DNA of 64,000 nucleotides. Source: Motiliproteus sp047633175 (GTDB lineage Bacteria; Pseudomonadota; Gammaproteobacteria; Pseudomonadales; Balneatricaceae). Both the position numbers and the translations under genes were made by a program. The stretch covers positions 68,819-132,818 of the forward strand of contig JBLIEQ010000008.1 of assembly GCA_047633175.1 (NCBI GenBank). The letters run 5' to 3'. Under the pieces are notes generated by a model. That model was not told where the DNA came from, did not search any database, and saw only the letters and a program-made list of their open reading frames with translations. Positions 1 through 8,073 of the stretch are shown piece by piece (position 1 is the first letter of the stretch; every line of letters begins with the position of its first letter).

Positions 1-202
1 TCAACTGCTGCGCGGGTAGCAGGCAACGCTGCATGGGCGAGCTGTAGACCGACTGCCACCCTGAGGTGCGACTCGACGCCATGACCGCATGCATCTGCGC
101 CCAGCCCCGCGATGAGAGCGGCGAATCAGTACGTCCTCGATAGATCTTACCGCCACTGCAGGCACCGTGGCGGAGCAGATCGATGATCAGCCGTTTAGAC
201 AC
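1..202 (-). CDS. cobC: Alpha-ribazole phosphatase (CobC-like), partial: N-terminal part only
   Basis: A reading frame starting at a GTG (200-202) runs off the left edge without a stop. Its N-terminus has the histidine phosphatase signature LLRHG at residues 9-13, followed by SGGKIYRGRTDSPLS and later SSPMQRC, as in CobC enzymes that dephosphorylate alpha-ribazole-5-phosphate in the nucleotide-loop branch of cobalamin synthesis. The GTG lies 2 bp after the cobT stop, so it is probably translationally coupled as the third gene of a cobU-cobT-cobC unit. Only 67 codons are visible. A generic phosphoglycerate-mutase-like phosphatase is possible, but the neighbours favour CobC. Confidence 0.85.
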   Translation of the reverse strand, partial: MSKRLIIDLLRHGACSGGKIYRGRTDSPLSSRGWAQMHAVMASSRTSGWQSVYSSPMQRCLLPAQQL

Positions 203-204
203 CC

Positions 205-1260
205 TCAGTCCCTACCTGATACCGCTGCCTCGGCGAAGGTGGCCATCTGCGCCTGAAGCGCACAGGCCGCCCTGAGCAGCGGCACGGCAAGCGCCGCACC
301 ACTGCCCTCACCCAGACGCAGCCCAAGGTCCAGCAGCGTCTCGGCCGAGAGCGCTTCAAGCTGCGCCCTATGCCCGGGTTCCGTCGAGTTATGCGAGAAC
401 AGTAACCAGCTGCGCACCTCGGGGTTGATCCGACAGGCGGTCAAGGCCGCCGCGGTGGTGATAAAGCCATCCACCAACACCGGAATTCCGAGCTGCGCAC
501 AACGCACATAGGCGCCCACCAGGGCTGCGATCTCAAACCCGCCCAGACAGCGAAGCACCTCCAGTGGACCTTGCAACGGCTGGCGATGCAACGCCAGCGC
601 CCGTTCGATGACGGCCGCTTTATGCGCAACCCCGCAGGCGTCTATACCCGTTCCCGACCCCGTCAATCCGACCACCGGCCGATCCAGCAGGGCGGCCGCC
701 ATTGCGGTCGCCACCGTGGTATTGGCGATCCCCATTTCACCACCGATAAACAGCTGCGCACCGCGCTGCTGAGCCCGCTCTGCAGCCTCAAGGCCCACAC
801 CAAGCGCCTGCGCCAACTCGGTATCACCCATGGCGGCCCCGAGACAAAAGTTGGCCGTAGCGGGGGCTATTCGACAATCGATGACCCCGGGCAAGGGCTC
901 AAGCGCGTCGATCGTACCCAGATTAACCACCTCGAGGCTGGCACCCAGTTGCCGTGCTAATACGCAGATCGCGGCGCCACCGCGGGAAAAATTGCGGACC
1001 ATCTCGGCAGTTACCGCCTGCGGAAAAGCGGACACTCCCTCATCGGCAACCCCATGATCGGCGGCAAATACCGTGATATAGACCTGCTCCAGCTGCGGCC
1101 TTAGACGCCCCTGCATCGCCGAAAACTGTGCGGCGATAGACTCCAACTGCCCCAGCGAGCCCTGAGGCTTCGTCAGCTGATCCTGATGGGCCCGCGCCTG
1201 ATCGCGCAGCGATATATTTAACGGGCTAACCGCATCAGTAAGCCATTCTTGTTTCATCAC
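205..1260 (-). CDS. cobT: Nicotinate-nucleotide--dimethylbenzimidazole phosphoribosyltransferase
   Basis: This cytoplasmic enzyme transfers phosphoribose from nicotinate mononucleotide to dimethylbenzimidazole, giving alpha-ribazole phosphate for the lower ligand of cobalamin. The 351-residue length is normal. Family motifs are AADHGVADEGVSAFPQ near residues 66-81, GEMGIANTT in the middle, and LGEGSGAAL near the C-terminus, where E318 corresponds to the catalytic glutamate known from Salmonella CobT. The start lies 4 bp after the cobU stop, and cobC follows 2 bp downstream, which indicates a single transcript. No cobalamin riboswitch was recognised upstream of the operon. Confidence 0.97.
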   Translation of the reverse strand: MMKQEWLTDAVSPLNISLRDQARAHQDQLTKPQGSLGQLESIAAQFSAMQGRLRPQLEQVYITVFAADHGVADEGVSAFPQAVTAEMVRNFSRGGAAICVLARQLGASLEVVNLGTIDALEPLPGVIDCRIAPATANFCLGAAMGDTELAQALGVGLEAAERAQQRGAQLFIGGEMGIANTTVATAMAAALLDRPVVGLTGSGTGIDACGVAHKAAVIERALALHRQPLQGPLEVLRCLGGFEIAALVGAYVRCAQLGIPVLVDGFITTAAALTACRINPEVRSWLLFSHNSTEPGHRAQLEALSAETLLDLGLRLGEGSGAALAVPLLRAACALQAQMATFAEAAVSGRD

Positions 1261-1264
1261 ACCT

Positions 1265-1813
1265 TCAATCCTTTATCGTCAAATGGGTACCGGCGGGTTT
1301 GAGCACCAGAGGTAATCCCGCCATAGTAACAACCACCCGCTCACAGTGCTCGGCAACCCGCTGCTGCAGTAGCCCCATCTCATCCTGAAACTGACGACAG
1401 AGCTCGCCCATCGGCACGATACCCATGCCCACTTCGTTGGACACCAGAATAATCTCGCCCGGCAATGCAGGCAGGACCTCCAGTAGCGCGTCAAGTTCGC
1501 GCTGCAGCAATGCAGGCTGCTCCCGACAGATCAGGTTGCTCAGCCACAACGTCAGACAATCGACCAACAACAGCTGCTCGTGACCGGCATGCCGCTCAAG
1601 CACCTCAGCCAGAGCGAGCGGCTCTTCGACCAGACGCCAGTGCGACGGACGTCGATCCCGATGCTGTTCAATTCGCCGCTGCATCTCCTGATCGTTCGCA
1701 GTGGCGGTGGCGACATAGGTCACCGTCAGACCAGACTGCTGCGCCAGCTTTTCGGCCAGACGACTCTTACCCGAGCGGGCACCACCGAGGATCAATTGTT
1801 TCACAACCGCCAC
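1265..1813 (-). CDS. cobU: Bifunctional adenosylcobinamide kinase / adenosylcobinamide-phosphate guanylyltransferase
   Basis: CobU/CobP phosphorylates adenosylcobinamide and then activates it with GMP, just before the CobS condensation that uses the CobT product. The 182-residue protein has the N-terminal P-loop GGARSGKS (residues 10-17), and H51 in QHRDRRPSHW corresponds to the family's guanylylated histidine. The motif VDCLTLWLSNL follows. It is the first visible gene of the minus-strand unit with cobT and cobC, so this is probably the salvage or late branch of B12 synthesis. cobS is not in the window and may lie beyond the left edge. Confidence 0.96.
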   Translation of the reverse strand: MAVVKQLILGGARSGKSRLAEKLAQQSGLTVTYVATATANDQEMQRRIEQHRDRRPSHWRLVEEPLALAEVLERHAGHEQLLLVDCLTLWLSNLICREQPALLQRELDALLEVLPALPGEIILVSNEVGMGIVPMGELCRQFQDEMGLLQQRVAEHCERVVVTMAGLPLVLKPAGTHLTIKD

Positions 1814-1965
1814 CTGAACAGAAAAACGCAGACTATAACAATGCAGCCGAACAACGCCAATCAGAAATCCTGATCTGCGCTTCAGGTCGCGATCTCTTTG
1901 TCTTCACGCTAAAATTCCAGTATCGTCGGGGCTGCAAAAATTAAAATAATTTAGGAGTTACCGTT

Positions 1966-2448
1966 GTGGATTCAGCCAACCAATCCATCTGGCTCGTCGG
2001 AGCCGCCACTTTTGTTATCGGCACCATCCTGGGATTGCTTATGGCGCGTCGGAGCAGCGGTTCGCGCAGCAAAGAAGCCCTGACCGAAGAGCTCAACGAT
2101 GTCCGCAGAGAGTTTGAAGATTACAAGATAGACGTCAGCACCCACTTTGCCAAAACAGCCGACCTGGTCAACAATCTGACTAGCAGTTACCGCGACGTGC
2201 ATCAACACCTTTCTACCAGCGCCAGCCAACTTTGCAGCGATGAACAGTTGCTTATTAGCCTGGAACGGCCCACCGAAGCCGCCGCTACTGAAACCAAGGT
2301 GGATGACGAGGTCGAACCACCCCGCGATTACGCCCCAAAAATGGATCCTAAATCTGAGGGGACACTCTCAGAACAGTATGGTTTAAAGCACGACGACCCT
2401 CTTTACGATCCCTCGCTCGTGGTCGGCCACCCCCCCTTAGGACGCTAA
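1966..2448 (+). CDS. zapG: YhcB/ZapG-like (DUF1043) inner-membrane protein
   Basis: A 160-residue protein with one N-terminal membrane segment (about residues 8-25, ending before a basic RRSSGSRSK patch), then a predicted helical region (EALTEELNDVRREFEDYKIDVSTHFAKTADLV), then an acidic, proline-rich tail. This is the layout of YhcB/ZapG, which in Escherichia coli links cell division and envelope synthesis. The start is a GTG at 1966 behind a good TAGGAG ribosome-binding site. Gammaproteobacterial yhcB often lies beside a degQ/degS-type protease gene; here algW lies about 0.9 kb downstream with a nif3-like gene on the other strand between them. Confidence 0.85.
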   Translation: MDSANQSIWLVGAATFVIGTILGLLMARRSSGSRSKEALTEELNDVRREFEDYKIDVSTHFAKTADLVNNLTSSYRDVHQHLSTSASQLCSDEQLLISLERPTEAAATETKVDDEVEPPRDYAPKMDPKSEGTLSEQYGLKHDDPLYDPSLVVGHPPLGR

Positions 2449-2479
2449 CGCGATACAGAGCCTTCGCGCCAGGAGGCTA

Positions 2480-2546
2480 GGTACCGACCATCGGCAGGCT
2501 GAAGCCTAACCTACAAAAACACGTCTCTGTGGGTCAGTCCGACGAG
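2480..2546. repeat. Interspersed repeat of the TGTGGGTC/GTCGGA family, copy 1
   Basis: The spacer after zapG contains CAGGCTGAAGCCTAACC, then a run of A, then TGTGGGTC and GTCCGACGAGG. The same words recur at 4556-4700, 20262-20325 and 36715-36868. The GGCTGAAGCC part is palindromic and could form a small hairpin downstream of zapG. Confidence 0.6.
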
Positions 2547-2550
2547 GTCC

Positions 2551-3312
2551 TCAGACCGGGTTATCAATTTCTATATACAGATGCTCTATATCAAATTCTT
2601 TCGCCAACCGCTCACCGAGTGCCTGCACTCCATAACGCTCGGTGGCATGATGGCCTGCGGCGAAATAATGTACCCCGCCTTCACGCGCTGCATGCACCGT
2701 AGGTTCTGAAATCTCTCCGCTGACAAAGGCATCTAGGCCACGGTTAATCGCATGCTCGATATAGCCCTGGGCCGCGCCTGTACACCAGCCGACGGTACTG
2801 ATCATCTCACTACTGCCCGCGATATGCTGTGGCTGACGCCCCAGCACCCGACCCAGCAACGCCACAAACTCGGCGGCTGGGAGCGGCTGGCTAAGCCGGC
2901 CCCAGAGGCCGATCGGTTGACGGCTGTCACGCTCGAGCCCCCCCTCGATCTCAAACCCAAGCCGCTGCGCCAACTGCACATTGTTGCCAAGCTCCGGATG
3001 GATATCGAGCGGCAGATGATAGGCGATCAGGCTGATATCATGCTTGAGCAGGGTCTGGATGCGCCGCTTCTTGATGCCCTTGATACAGGCATCTTCACCA
3101 CGCCAAAAATAGCCGTGATGGACCAGAATAGCATCGGCATCAGCAAGCACCGCCGCATCAAGCAGCGCCTGACTGGCAGTGACTCCGGTGACGATCCGCT
3201 TCACCCTGGCCCGACCCTCGACCTGCAGGCCATTGGGACAGTAATCACTGACCTGGCCAGGCTGCAGCCACCGATCCAATTGTTCCATTATATGAGTCAG
3301 GCTCGTTGTCAC
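2551..3312 (-). CDS. Nif3-like dinuclear metal-centre protein (YbgI/DUF34 family)
   Basis: About 253 residues with the Nif3/YbgI metal-site motifs: VHHGYFW near residue 85, YHLPLDIHPELGNN, and a C-terminal FAAGHHATERYG. These histidines and the acidic residue bind a two-metal centre inside a toroidal hexamer. YbgI-type proteins may act as GTP cyclohydrolase-like or DNA-damage-linked enzymes, but their role is not settled. I chose the GTG at 3312 because a GAGGA element sits 7 bases upstream; the open frame extends to a TTG at 3339. The gene is divergent from algW, with only about 75 bp between the starts. Confidence 0.9.
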   Translation of the reverse strand: MTTSLTHIMEQLDRWLQPGQVSDYCPNGLQVEGRARVKRIVTGVTASQALLDAAVLADADAILVHHGYFWRGEDACIKGIKKRRIQTLLKHDISLIAYHLPLDIHPELGNNVQLAQRLGFEIEGGLERDSRQPIGLWGRLSQPLPAAEFVALLGRVLGRQPQHIAGSSEMISTVGWCTGAAQGYIEHAINRGLDAFVSGEISEPTVHAAREGGVHYFAAGHHATERYGVQALGERLAKEFDIEHLYIEIDNPV

Positions 3313-3355
3313 GCTCTTATCCTCGAATTCAAATATCAATAAAAACTGCTATCCG

Positions 3356-3361
3356 TATAAT
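3356..3361 (+). promoter_or_regulatory. Possible -10 element for algW
   Basis: A perfect TATAAT lies 27 bp before the algW ATG, in the short divergent spacer with the Nif3-like gene. No convincing -35 box is seen at 16-18 bp; the ATATCA at 3333-3338 is weak. This is a positional guess. Confidence 0.4.
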
Positions 3362-3388
3362 GGCCGCTTACTGAAAATAGAGATCCCA

Positions 3389-4546
3389 ATGAGTAAACTA
3401 ACATCCATGCTGTTATGGCCCATCATCGCGGGCATTCTGGTCGCCTTCACGATGCTAACCTTTTTCCCGCAAGGGATCAGCCCCAGTCTGGCCCTGATCG
3501 AGGCCCCGCAGGTAAATCCGGCGCAGGCTGTGGTCACTTCCTCGGGCCCAGGCCCGGCTTCCTACGCCGATGCCGTCAGTAAAGCGGCCCCGGCGGTTGT
3601 TAACATCTATACTCGTACGCGCGTCGAAGACCGCTCCGACACCCCTCTCGATGATCTTAATAACCGCGGCTTCTACGATAACAAGCAGGCCAGCGAACGT
3701 GAGAAGTACCTTTCAAGCCTCGGTTCAGGCGTTATTATCAGCCAACAGGGCTATATCGTTACCAATAATCATGTGGTCGCCGATGCCGACAGCATCCTGG
3801 TCGCACTGCATGATGGACGCGAGGCTCAGGCTAAAATCATCGGCACAGATCCGGAAACCGACCTTGCAATACTCAAGGTTGAGCTCGGCAATCTATCAAC
3901 GATCAGCCTGGGTTCCTCCGAATCGATCCGGGTGGGTGATGTGGTGCTGGCCATCGGCAACCCCTACGGCGTAGGCCAAACCGTCACCATGGGAATCATC
4001 AGTGCCACCGGCCGCAACCAGCTGGGTATCAACACCTACGAAAATTTCATCCAGACCGATGCCGCGATCAACCCGGGCAATTCAGGAGGCGCACTGATTA
4101 ACGCTCAGGGGAATATGATCGGCATCAACACCGCAATCTTCTCCCGTTCGGGCGGCTCCCAGGGAATAGGTTTCGCGATCCCGTCCGATCTAATGAGCAG
4201 CATCCTCAAGGGTATCATCGAGAACGGCCGTATCGTCCGTGGCTGGCTAGGTATCGAGATCCAGGTGATGACTCCGGCGCTCGCCGAGTCGTTCGGCATC
4301 AAGGATGAAAAAGGGTTGATCATTGCCGGAATCTTTCGCGACAGCCCAGCTCATCGGGCGGGCTTGCAGCCGGGCGACATCCTGATCAGGATCGACGACA
4401 AGGTTGTTCAGAGCGGTCACAGTGCGATGAACCAGATAGCGGCAGCCAAACCCGGCACCCTGATCGTCATGGGACTGCTCCGCGATAAGGAACCCCTGAC
4501 ACTGGAGGTAACGATCGGCAACCGGCCACCGACCCGTACTAATTAG
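3389..4546 (+). CDS. algW: Site-1 periplasmic serine protease AlgW/DegS
   Basis: A membrane-anchored trypsin-like protease of 385 residues. A single membrane segment covers residues about 7-27. The protease domain carries H128 (NNHVV), D158 (DPETDLAIL) and S232 (NPGNSGGAL), and one C-terminal PDZ domain follows (about residues 285-375, starting near RGWLGIEI). One PDZ plus an N-terminal anchor distinguishes AlgW/DegS from DegP/DegQ. In the family, the PDZ senses misfolded outer-membrane-protein tails and activates the first cut in the anti-sigma factor MucA/RseA, releasing sigma-E. The neighbouring hisC-hisD-hisG-murA cluster is the same as around algW in Pseudomonas. Confidence 0.95.
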   Translation: MSKLTSMLLWPIIAGILVAFTMLTFFPQGISPSLALIEAPQVNPAQAVVTSSGPGPASYADAVSKAAPAVVNIYTRTRVEDRSDTPLDDLNNRGFYDNKQASEREKYLSSLGSGVIISQQGYIVTNNHVVADADSILVALHDGREAQAKIIGTDPETDLAILKVELGNLSTISLGSSESIRVGDVVLAIGNPYGVGQTVTMGIISATGRNQLGINTYENFIQTDAAINPGNSGGALINAQGNMIGINTAIFSRSGGSQGIGFAIPSDLMSSILKGIIENGRIVRGWLGIEIQVMTPALAESFGIKDEKGLIIAGIFRDSPAHRAGLQPGDILIRIDDKVVQSGHSAMNQIAAAKPGTLIVMGLLRDKEPLTLEVTIGNRPPTRTN

Positions 4547-4555
4547 GACTGAGGG

Positions 4556-4700
4556 AGTCAGGCTTCAGCCTGACTATCGCTGCGCCTTGCTAGCATTGTC
4601 GGAATAAATCCCGACCCACAGGGGTGTACTTTTGTGGGTTAGGCTTCAGCCTGACGATGGTAACTCCCTGCTAGCCTTGTCGGACTACTTTCTACCCACA
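4556..4700. repeat. Interspersed repeat of the TGTGGGTC/GTCGGA family, copy 2
   Basis: Between the convergent algW and hisC genes, AGGCTTCAGCCTGAC occurs twice (about 4560 and 4643) with opposite-facing GTCGGAATAAATCCCGAC and TGTGGGTTAGG words between. It contains several short palindromes and no open frame of note. It shares words with 2480-2546, 20262-20325 and 36715-36868. Confidence 0.7.
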
Positions 4701-4706
4701 AAACAC

Positions 4707-4817
4707 GACCCACAGGGACGTGGGAAGTGCAGCAAGTCCGTCGGGAACGGACGCTGCCGACCCACAGGGACGTGGGAAGCGCAGCAAGTCCGTCGGAACA
4801 GACGCTGCCGACCCACA
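4707..4817. repeat. Tandem repeat, about 51 bp, two full units plus a partial third
   Basis: Unit 1 (4707-4758) and unit 2 (4759-4809) both read GACCCACAGGGACGTGGGAA, then GTGCAGCAAGTCCGTCGG with few changes, then ACGCTGCC. A third start GACCCACA (4810-4817) touches the hisC 3' end. CCACAGGGACGTGG can fold back on itself. The unit is built from the same CCCACAGG core as the interspersed family. Confidence 0.85.
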
Positions 4818-4825
4818 TTGCTTGC

Positions 4826-5917
4826 TCACACCAGCAATGGCGCCAGCGCCTCTAGCAGGCGGGTATTCTCCTGCGGCGTACTCACATTAATCCGCAGGCA
4901 ACCGGCCAGAGAGGGATGGGCGCCATCGAGCTTCTTTACCAGCACCCCCGCCTGCTTTAAGCCTTCGTGAGTCTCAGTCACCGATTTGTCTGTAACCCGA
5001 ACCAGTATGAAGTTGGCCTCGCTGGGCCAGACTTGCAGCCCGGGCAATGTCTGCAGCGCTTGCAACAGCACGAACCGCTCGGCACGCAGCTGCTCGGTCT
5101 GCTGCCGCAGCACCTCGAAATTAGCCAATGCAAAGACCGCACTGGCCTGGGTTAGTACGTTGATATTATAAGGTAGTCGCAGTTTTTCCATCTCGGAGAT
5201 CCACTCGGGACGACCGACCAGCAAACCTAAACGCAATCCGGCCAGGCCGACCTTGGACAGGGTGCGCATGATCAGCACATTATCGTAATCGTTCAGCAGA
5301 TGCAGCGAGTCGGCGTCGGTAAAGGCGGTATAGGCCTCGTCGACCACCACCAAGCCGGTACTGGCCTCAGCAATGCGACGAATCTTCTCGATACTGAACA
5401 GATTGCCGGTCGGGTTATTGGGTTGCGACAGGAAGATAAGCGCCGGTTGGCGGTCATCGATCACCGTCAGCATCGCCGCCAGATCCAGATCGAAGTGACT
5501 GTCCAGCGGCACCCCGACATAGTCGATGCGGCAGAAGGTGGCGATCATCCGATACATCACAAAACTGGGCTCGGGTGCCAACACGCAACTGTCTGGGCCG
5601 GCAATCGCCATCGCCAGGATCTGGATGATTTCGTCCGAGCCATTACCCAGTAACAGCTCGAACTCCTTGTCGATCCCCATCAGCTTACGCAGGCCCTCTT
5701 TAACGGCCTGAGCCTGGGGCTGCGGATAGCGGTTGATCTCGACCTCGGCGAGCTGCTCTAGCCACGCCTGCTTAATCGCATCGGGCCAGACGTAGGGGTT
5801 CTCCATCGCATCAAGTTTCAGCATGCCAGTCGCGGGCGGCACCTGATAGGCACTCAGGGCACGGATGTCGGGACGAATCAGTCGCTCGACGCGACGCTGT
5901 ACAGTTTGTTTAGTCAT
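4826..5917 (-). CDS. hisC: Histidinol-phosphate aminotransferase
   Basis: A PLP-dependent fold-type I aminotransferase of 363 residues that converts imidazole-acetol phosphate to histidinol phosphate in histidine synthesis. Visible features are LDAMENPY near residues 35-42, the GNGSDE phosphate-binding motif (91-96), SQPNNPTGN (164-172), VDEAYTAF (192-199) and the PLP lysine K222 in RTLSKVGLAGLRLG. It lies 84 bp downstream of hisD, in the same direction, and probably belongs to the hisG-hisD-hisC transcript. A tandem repeat touches its 3' end. Confidence 0.97.
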   Translation of the reverse strand: MTKQTVQRRVERLIRPDIRALSAYQVPPATGMLKLDAMENPYVWPDAIKQAWLEQLAEVEINRYPQPQAQAVKEGLRKLMGIDKEFELLLGNGSDEIIQILAMAIAGPDSCVLAPEPSFVMYRMIATFCRIDYVGVPLDSHFDLDLAAMLTVIDDRQPALIFLSQPNNPTGNLFSIEKIRRIAEASTGLVVVDEAYTAFTDADSLHLLNDYDNVLIMRTLSKVGLAGLRLGLLVGRPEWISEMEKLRLPYNINVLTQASAVFALANFEVLRQQTEQLRAERFVLLQALQTLPGLQVWPSEANFILVRVTDKSVTETHEGLKQAGVLVKKLDGAHPSLAGCLRINVSTPQENTRLLEALAPLLV

Positions 5918-6001
5918 AAGAGTAAGAAGTCAATCTTCCGGTGATACGATTGTCGATGGCTGCCTGGCGCTAACACCCGTCACACAAACAGCCACGCTGC
6001 T

Positions 6002-7318
6002 TTACTGGCCGTCGAGCTTGATTCGATATTCGGCCGAGCGCGCATGAGCGGTCAGCCCCTCACCCCGGGCCAGCACGGATGCGGTCTTGCCTAGCGCACT
6101 GGCACCCTTGGCCGAAAAATTGATCAGCGATGAACGCTTCTGGAAATCATAGACTCCCAGGGGCGATGAGAATCGCGCGGTACCCGAAGTCGGCAGGACA
6201 TGATTGGGACCGGCACAGTAATCGCCAAGCGCTTCGGCGCTATAGCGACCCATAAAGATAGCTCCGGCATGGCGGATCTGCGGCAGCAGTGCCTCGGGAT
6301 CTTCTACCGAGAGTTCCAGATGCTCAGGCGCGATCCGGTTGATCAGCTCCACGGCCTCATTCAGGTCGGCTACCTCGATAAGCGCCGCTCGCCCCTGCAG
6401 TGATTGGCGGATAATATCCTGGCGCTCCATCGTGGGTAGCAGCCGCTCCATACTCGCCTGAACCCGATCCAGATAGCCGGCATCGGGGCTGATCAAGATC
6501 GCCTGGGCATCTTCATCGTGCTCGGCCTGGGAGAACAGGTCCATCGCTATCCAATCGGGATCAGTCTTGCCATCGCACACCACCAGAATCTCGGAGGGGC
6601 CGGCGATCATATCGATACCGACCAGTCCGAATACCGCCCGCTTGGCTGTCGCCACATAGATATTGCCGGGGCCGACGATCTTGTCGACCCGGGGTACAGT
6701 CTCGGTTCCATAGGCCAGCGCCGCGATCGCCTGGGCGCCGCCAAGGGTAAAGACCCGGTCGACACCGGCCAGAGCCGCCGCCGCCATCACCAGCTCATTC
6801 ACCTCGCCATCAGGCGTCGGCACTACCATAATGATCTCGTTAACGCCGGCGACCCTGGCGGGAATCGCATTCATCAACACCGACGAAGGGTAGGAGGCCT
6901 TACCACCGGGAACGTAGATGCCTACCCGATCGATCGGCGTCACCTGCTGCCCAAGCACCGAGCCATCGGCTTCGGTGAACTGCCAGGAGTGCTGCAGCTG
7001 GTGCTGATGGTAAGCCCGTACTCGCTCTGCGGCCAGATCCAGCGCCTGACGCTGCTCCGCTCCCAGGCCTGCGAGCGCCTGCTGTAGCTGCTCAGGCCCC
7101 AGTTCCAGCTCGGCCATATGGCTGACCTGGAGTCTGTCAAAACGGTTACTGTATTCGATCAGTGCACTGTCACCCTCAGCCTTAACCCGCGCCAGAATCT
7201 CCTCGACACTGCGATTGACCGTCAGATCTGAGACCGATTCCCAGGCCAGCAACTGCTGCAGCCGGGCATCAAAATCGGCCTGTGCAACGTTGAGCCTTGT
7301 CAGAGCCAGTGAATTCAT
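6002..7318 (-). CDS. hisD: Histidinol dehydrogenase
   Basis: A 438-residue zinc- and NAD-dependent enzyme that oxidises histidinol to histidine in two steps. Diagnostic segments are YVPGGKASYPSSVLMN, the signature region from IDMIAGPSEILV to DLFSQAEHDEDAQ, ELINRIAPEHLEL, and the zinc-site GDYCAGPNHVLPT near the C-terminus. The start overlaps the hisG stop by 4 bp, so translation is coupled. Length and motifs look intact. Confidence 0.98.
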   Translation of the reverse strand: MNSLALTRLNVAQADFDARLQQLLAWESVSDLTVNRSVEEILARVKAEGDSALIEYSNRFDRLQVSHMAELELGPEQLQQALAGLGAEQRQALDLAAERVRAYHQHQLQHSWQFTEADGSVLGQQVTPIDRVGIYVPGGKASYPSSVLMNAIPARVAGVNEIIMVVPTPDGEVNELVMAAAALAGVDRVFTLGGAQAIAALAYGTETVPRVDKIVGPGNIYVATAKRAVFGLVGIDMIAGPSEILVVCDGKTDPDWIAMDLFSQAEHDEDAQAILISPDAGYLDRVQASMERLLPTMERQDIIRQSLQGRAALIEVADLNEAVELINRIAPEHLELSVEDPEALLPQIRHAGAIFMGRYSAEALGDYCAGPNHVLPTSGTARFSSPLGVYDFQKRSSLINFSAKGASALGKTASVLARGEGLTAHARSAEYRIKLDGQ

Positions 7319-7992
7319 CCCTCCACCTCCGCCGCCTTAGCGCGCTCCACCGCCTCACCCAGACTCGCGATAATAGGCTGAATAAGCGCATGCTTCATCT
7401 TCATCGCCGCCTTGCTGACCACTAGCCGGGTGCTGATAGGTGCGATCATCTCCAGCGGTTGCAGGCCGTTGGCGACCAGGGTGTTGCCGGTATCGACGAT
7501 ATCGACGATATAATCCGCCAGCCCCATAATGGGTGCCAGCTCCATCGCGCCGTAAAGCTTGATAATATCGACCTGCTGCCCCTGACTGGCAAAGTAGCGC
7601 TTGGTGATATTAACGAACTTGCTGGCCACCTTGATCCGACCCAGCACCGGCTTAGGATCGACCAACGCTGCCGTCATCAGCCGGCAACGCGCGATATTCA
7701 GATCCAGGGGTTCGTACATATCCCGGGCGCCATGCTCAAGCAGCACATCCTTACCCGAGACTCCCATATCGGCCGCCCCGTACTCGACGTAGGTCGGCAC
7801 ATCGGTGGCACGAATCACCAGCAACTTTATATGGCTATGATTAGTATCAAAAATCAACTTGCGGCTGGAGAAAATATCTTCGGCCGGGACTATCCCGGCC
7901 TGCTCCAGCAACGGCAGCGTTTCTTTGAGGATACGCCCCTTCGACAGGGCGATGGTGATGGACTGGCTGGCCGTAATCTGAGTCATAGTCAT
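7315..7992 (-). CDS. hisG: ATP phosphoribosyltransferase, short form
   Basis: Catalyses the first step of histidine synthesis, joining ATP and PRPP. At 225 residues it is the short (HisGs) form, which lacks the C-terminal histidine-binding regulatory domain and in known cases needs HisZ as partner. Visible motifs are ALSKGRILKETLPLLEQAGI at the N-terminus and DYIVDIVDTGNTLVANGL, the PRPP-binding segment. No hisZ is in this window. The gene overlaps hisD and lies downstream of murA in the same direction. Confidence 0.96.
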   Translation of the reverse strand: MTMTQITASQSITIALSKGRILKETLPLLEQAGIVPAEDIFSSRKLIFDTNHSHIKLLVIRATDVPTYVEYGAADMGVSGKDVLLEHGARDMYEPLDLNIARCRLMTAALVDPKPVLGRIKVASKFVNITKRYFASQGQQVDIIKLYGAMELAPIMGLADYIVDIVDTGNTLVANGLQPLEMIAPISTRLVVSKAAMKMKHALIQPIIASLGEAVERAKAAEVEG

Positions 7993-8073
7993 GTCACGCT
8001 AGGTAGCCGTGCTCCCTGTTAGAGACGATAGAAAGGTACAACAATGCCTGTAAGAGTGCTGTCGGGCAGTGGT

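Noticed and set aside
1814..1965. Cobalamin riboswitch upstream of cobU
   Set aside because: The spacer is only 152 bp, shared with divergent zapG, and no B12-box-like sequence was recognised.
4707..4817. CRISPR-like array
   Set aside because: Units are adjacent without variable spacers, only two are complete, and there are no cas genes in the window.
4632..4970. 112-codon plus-strand ORF between algW and hisC
   Set aside because: It is made of the tandem repeat and the antisense of the hisC end.
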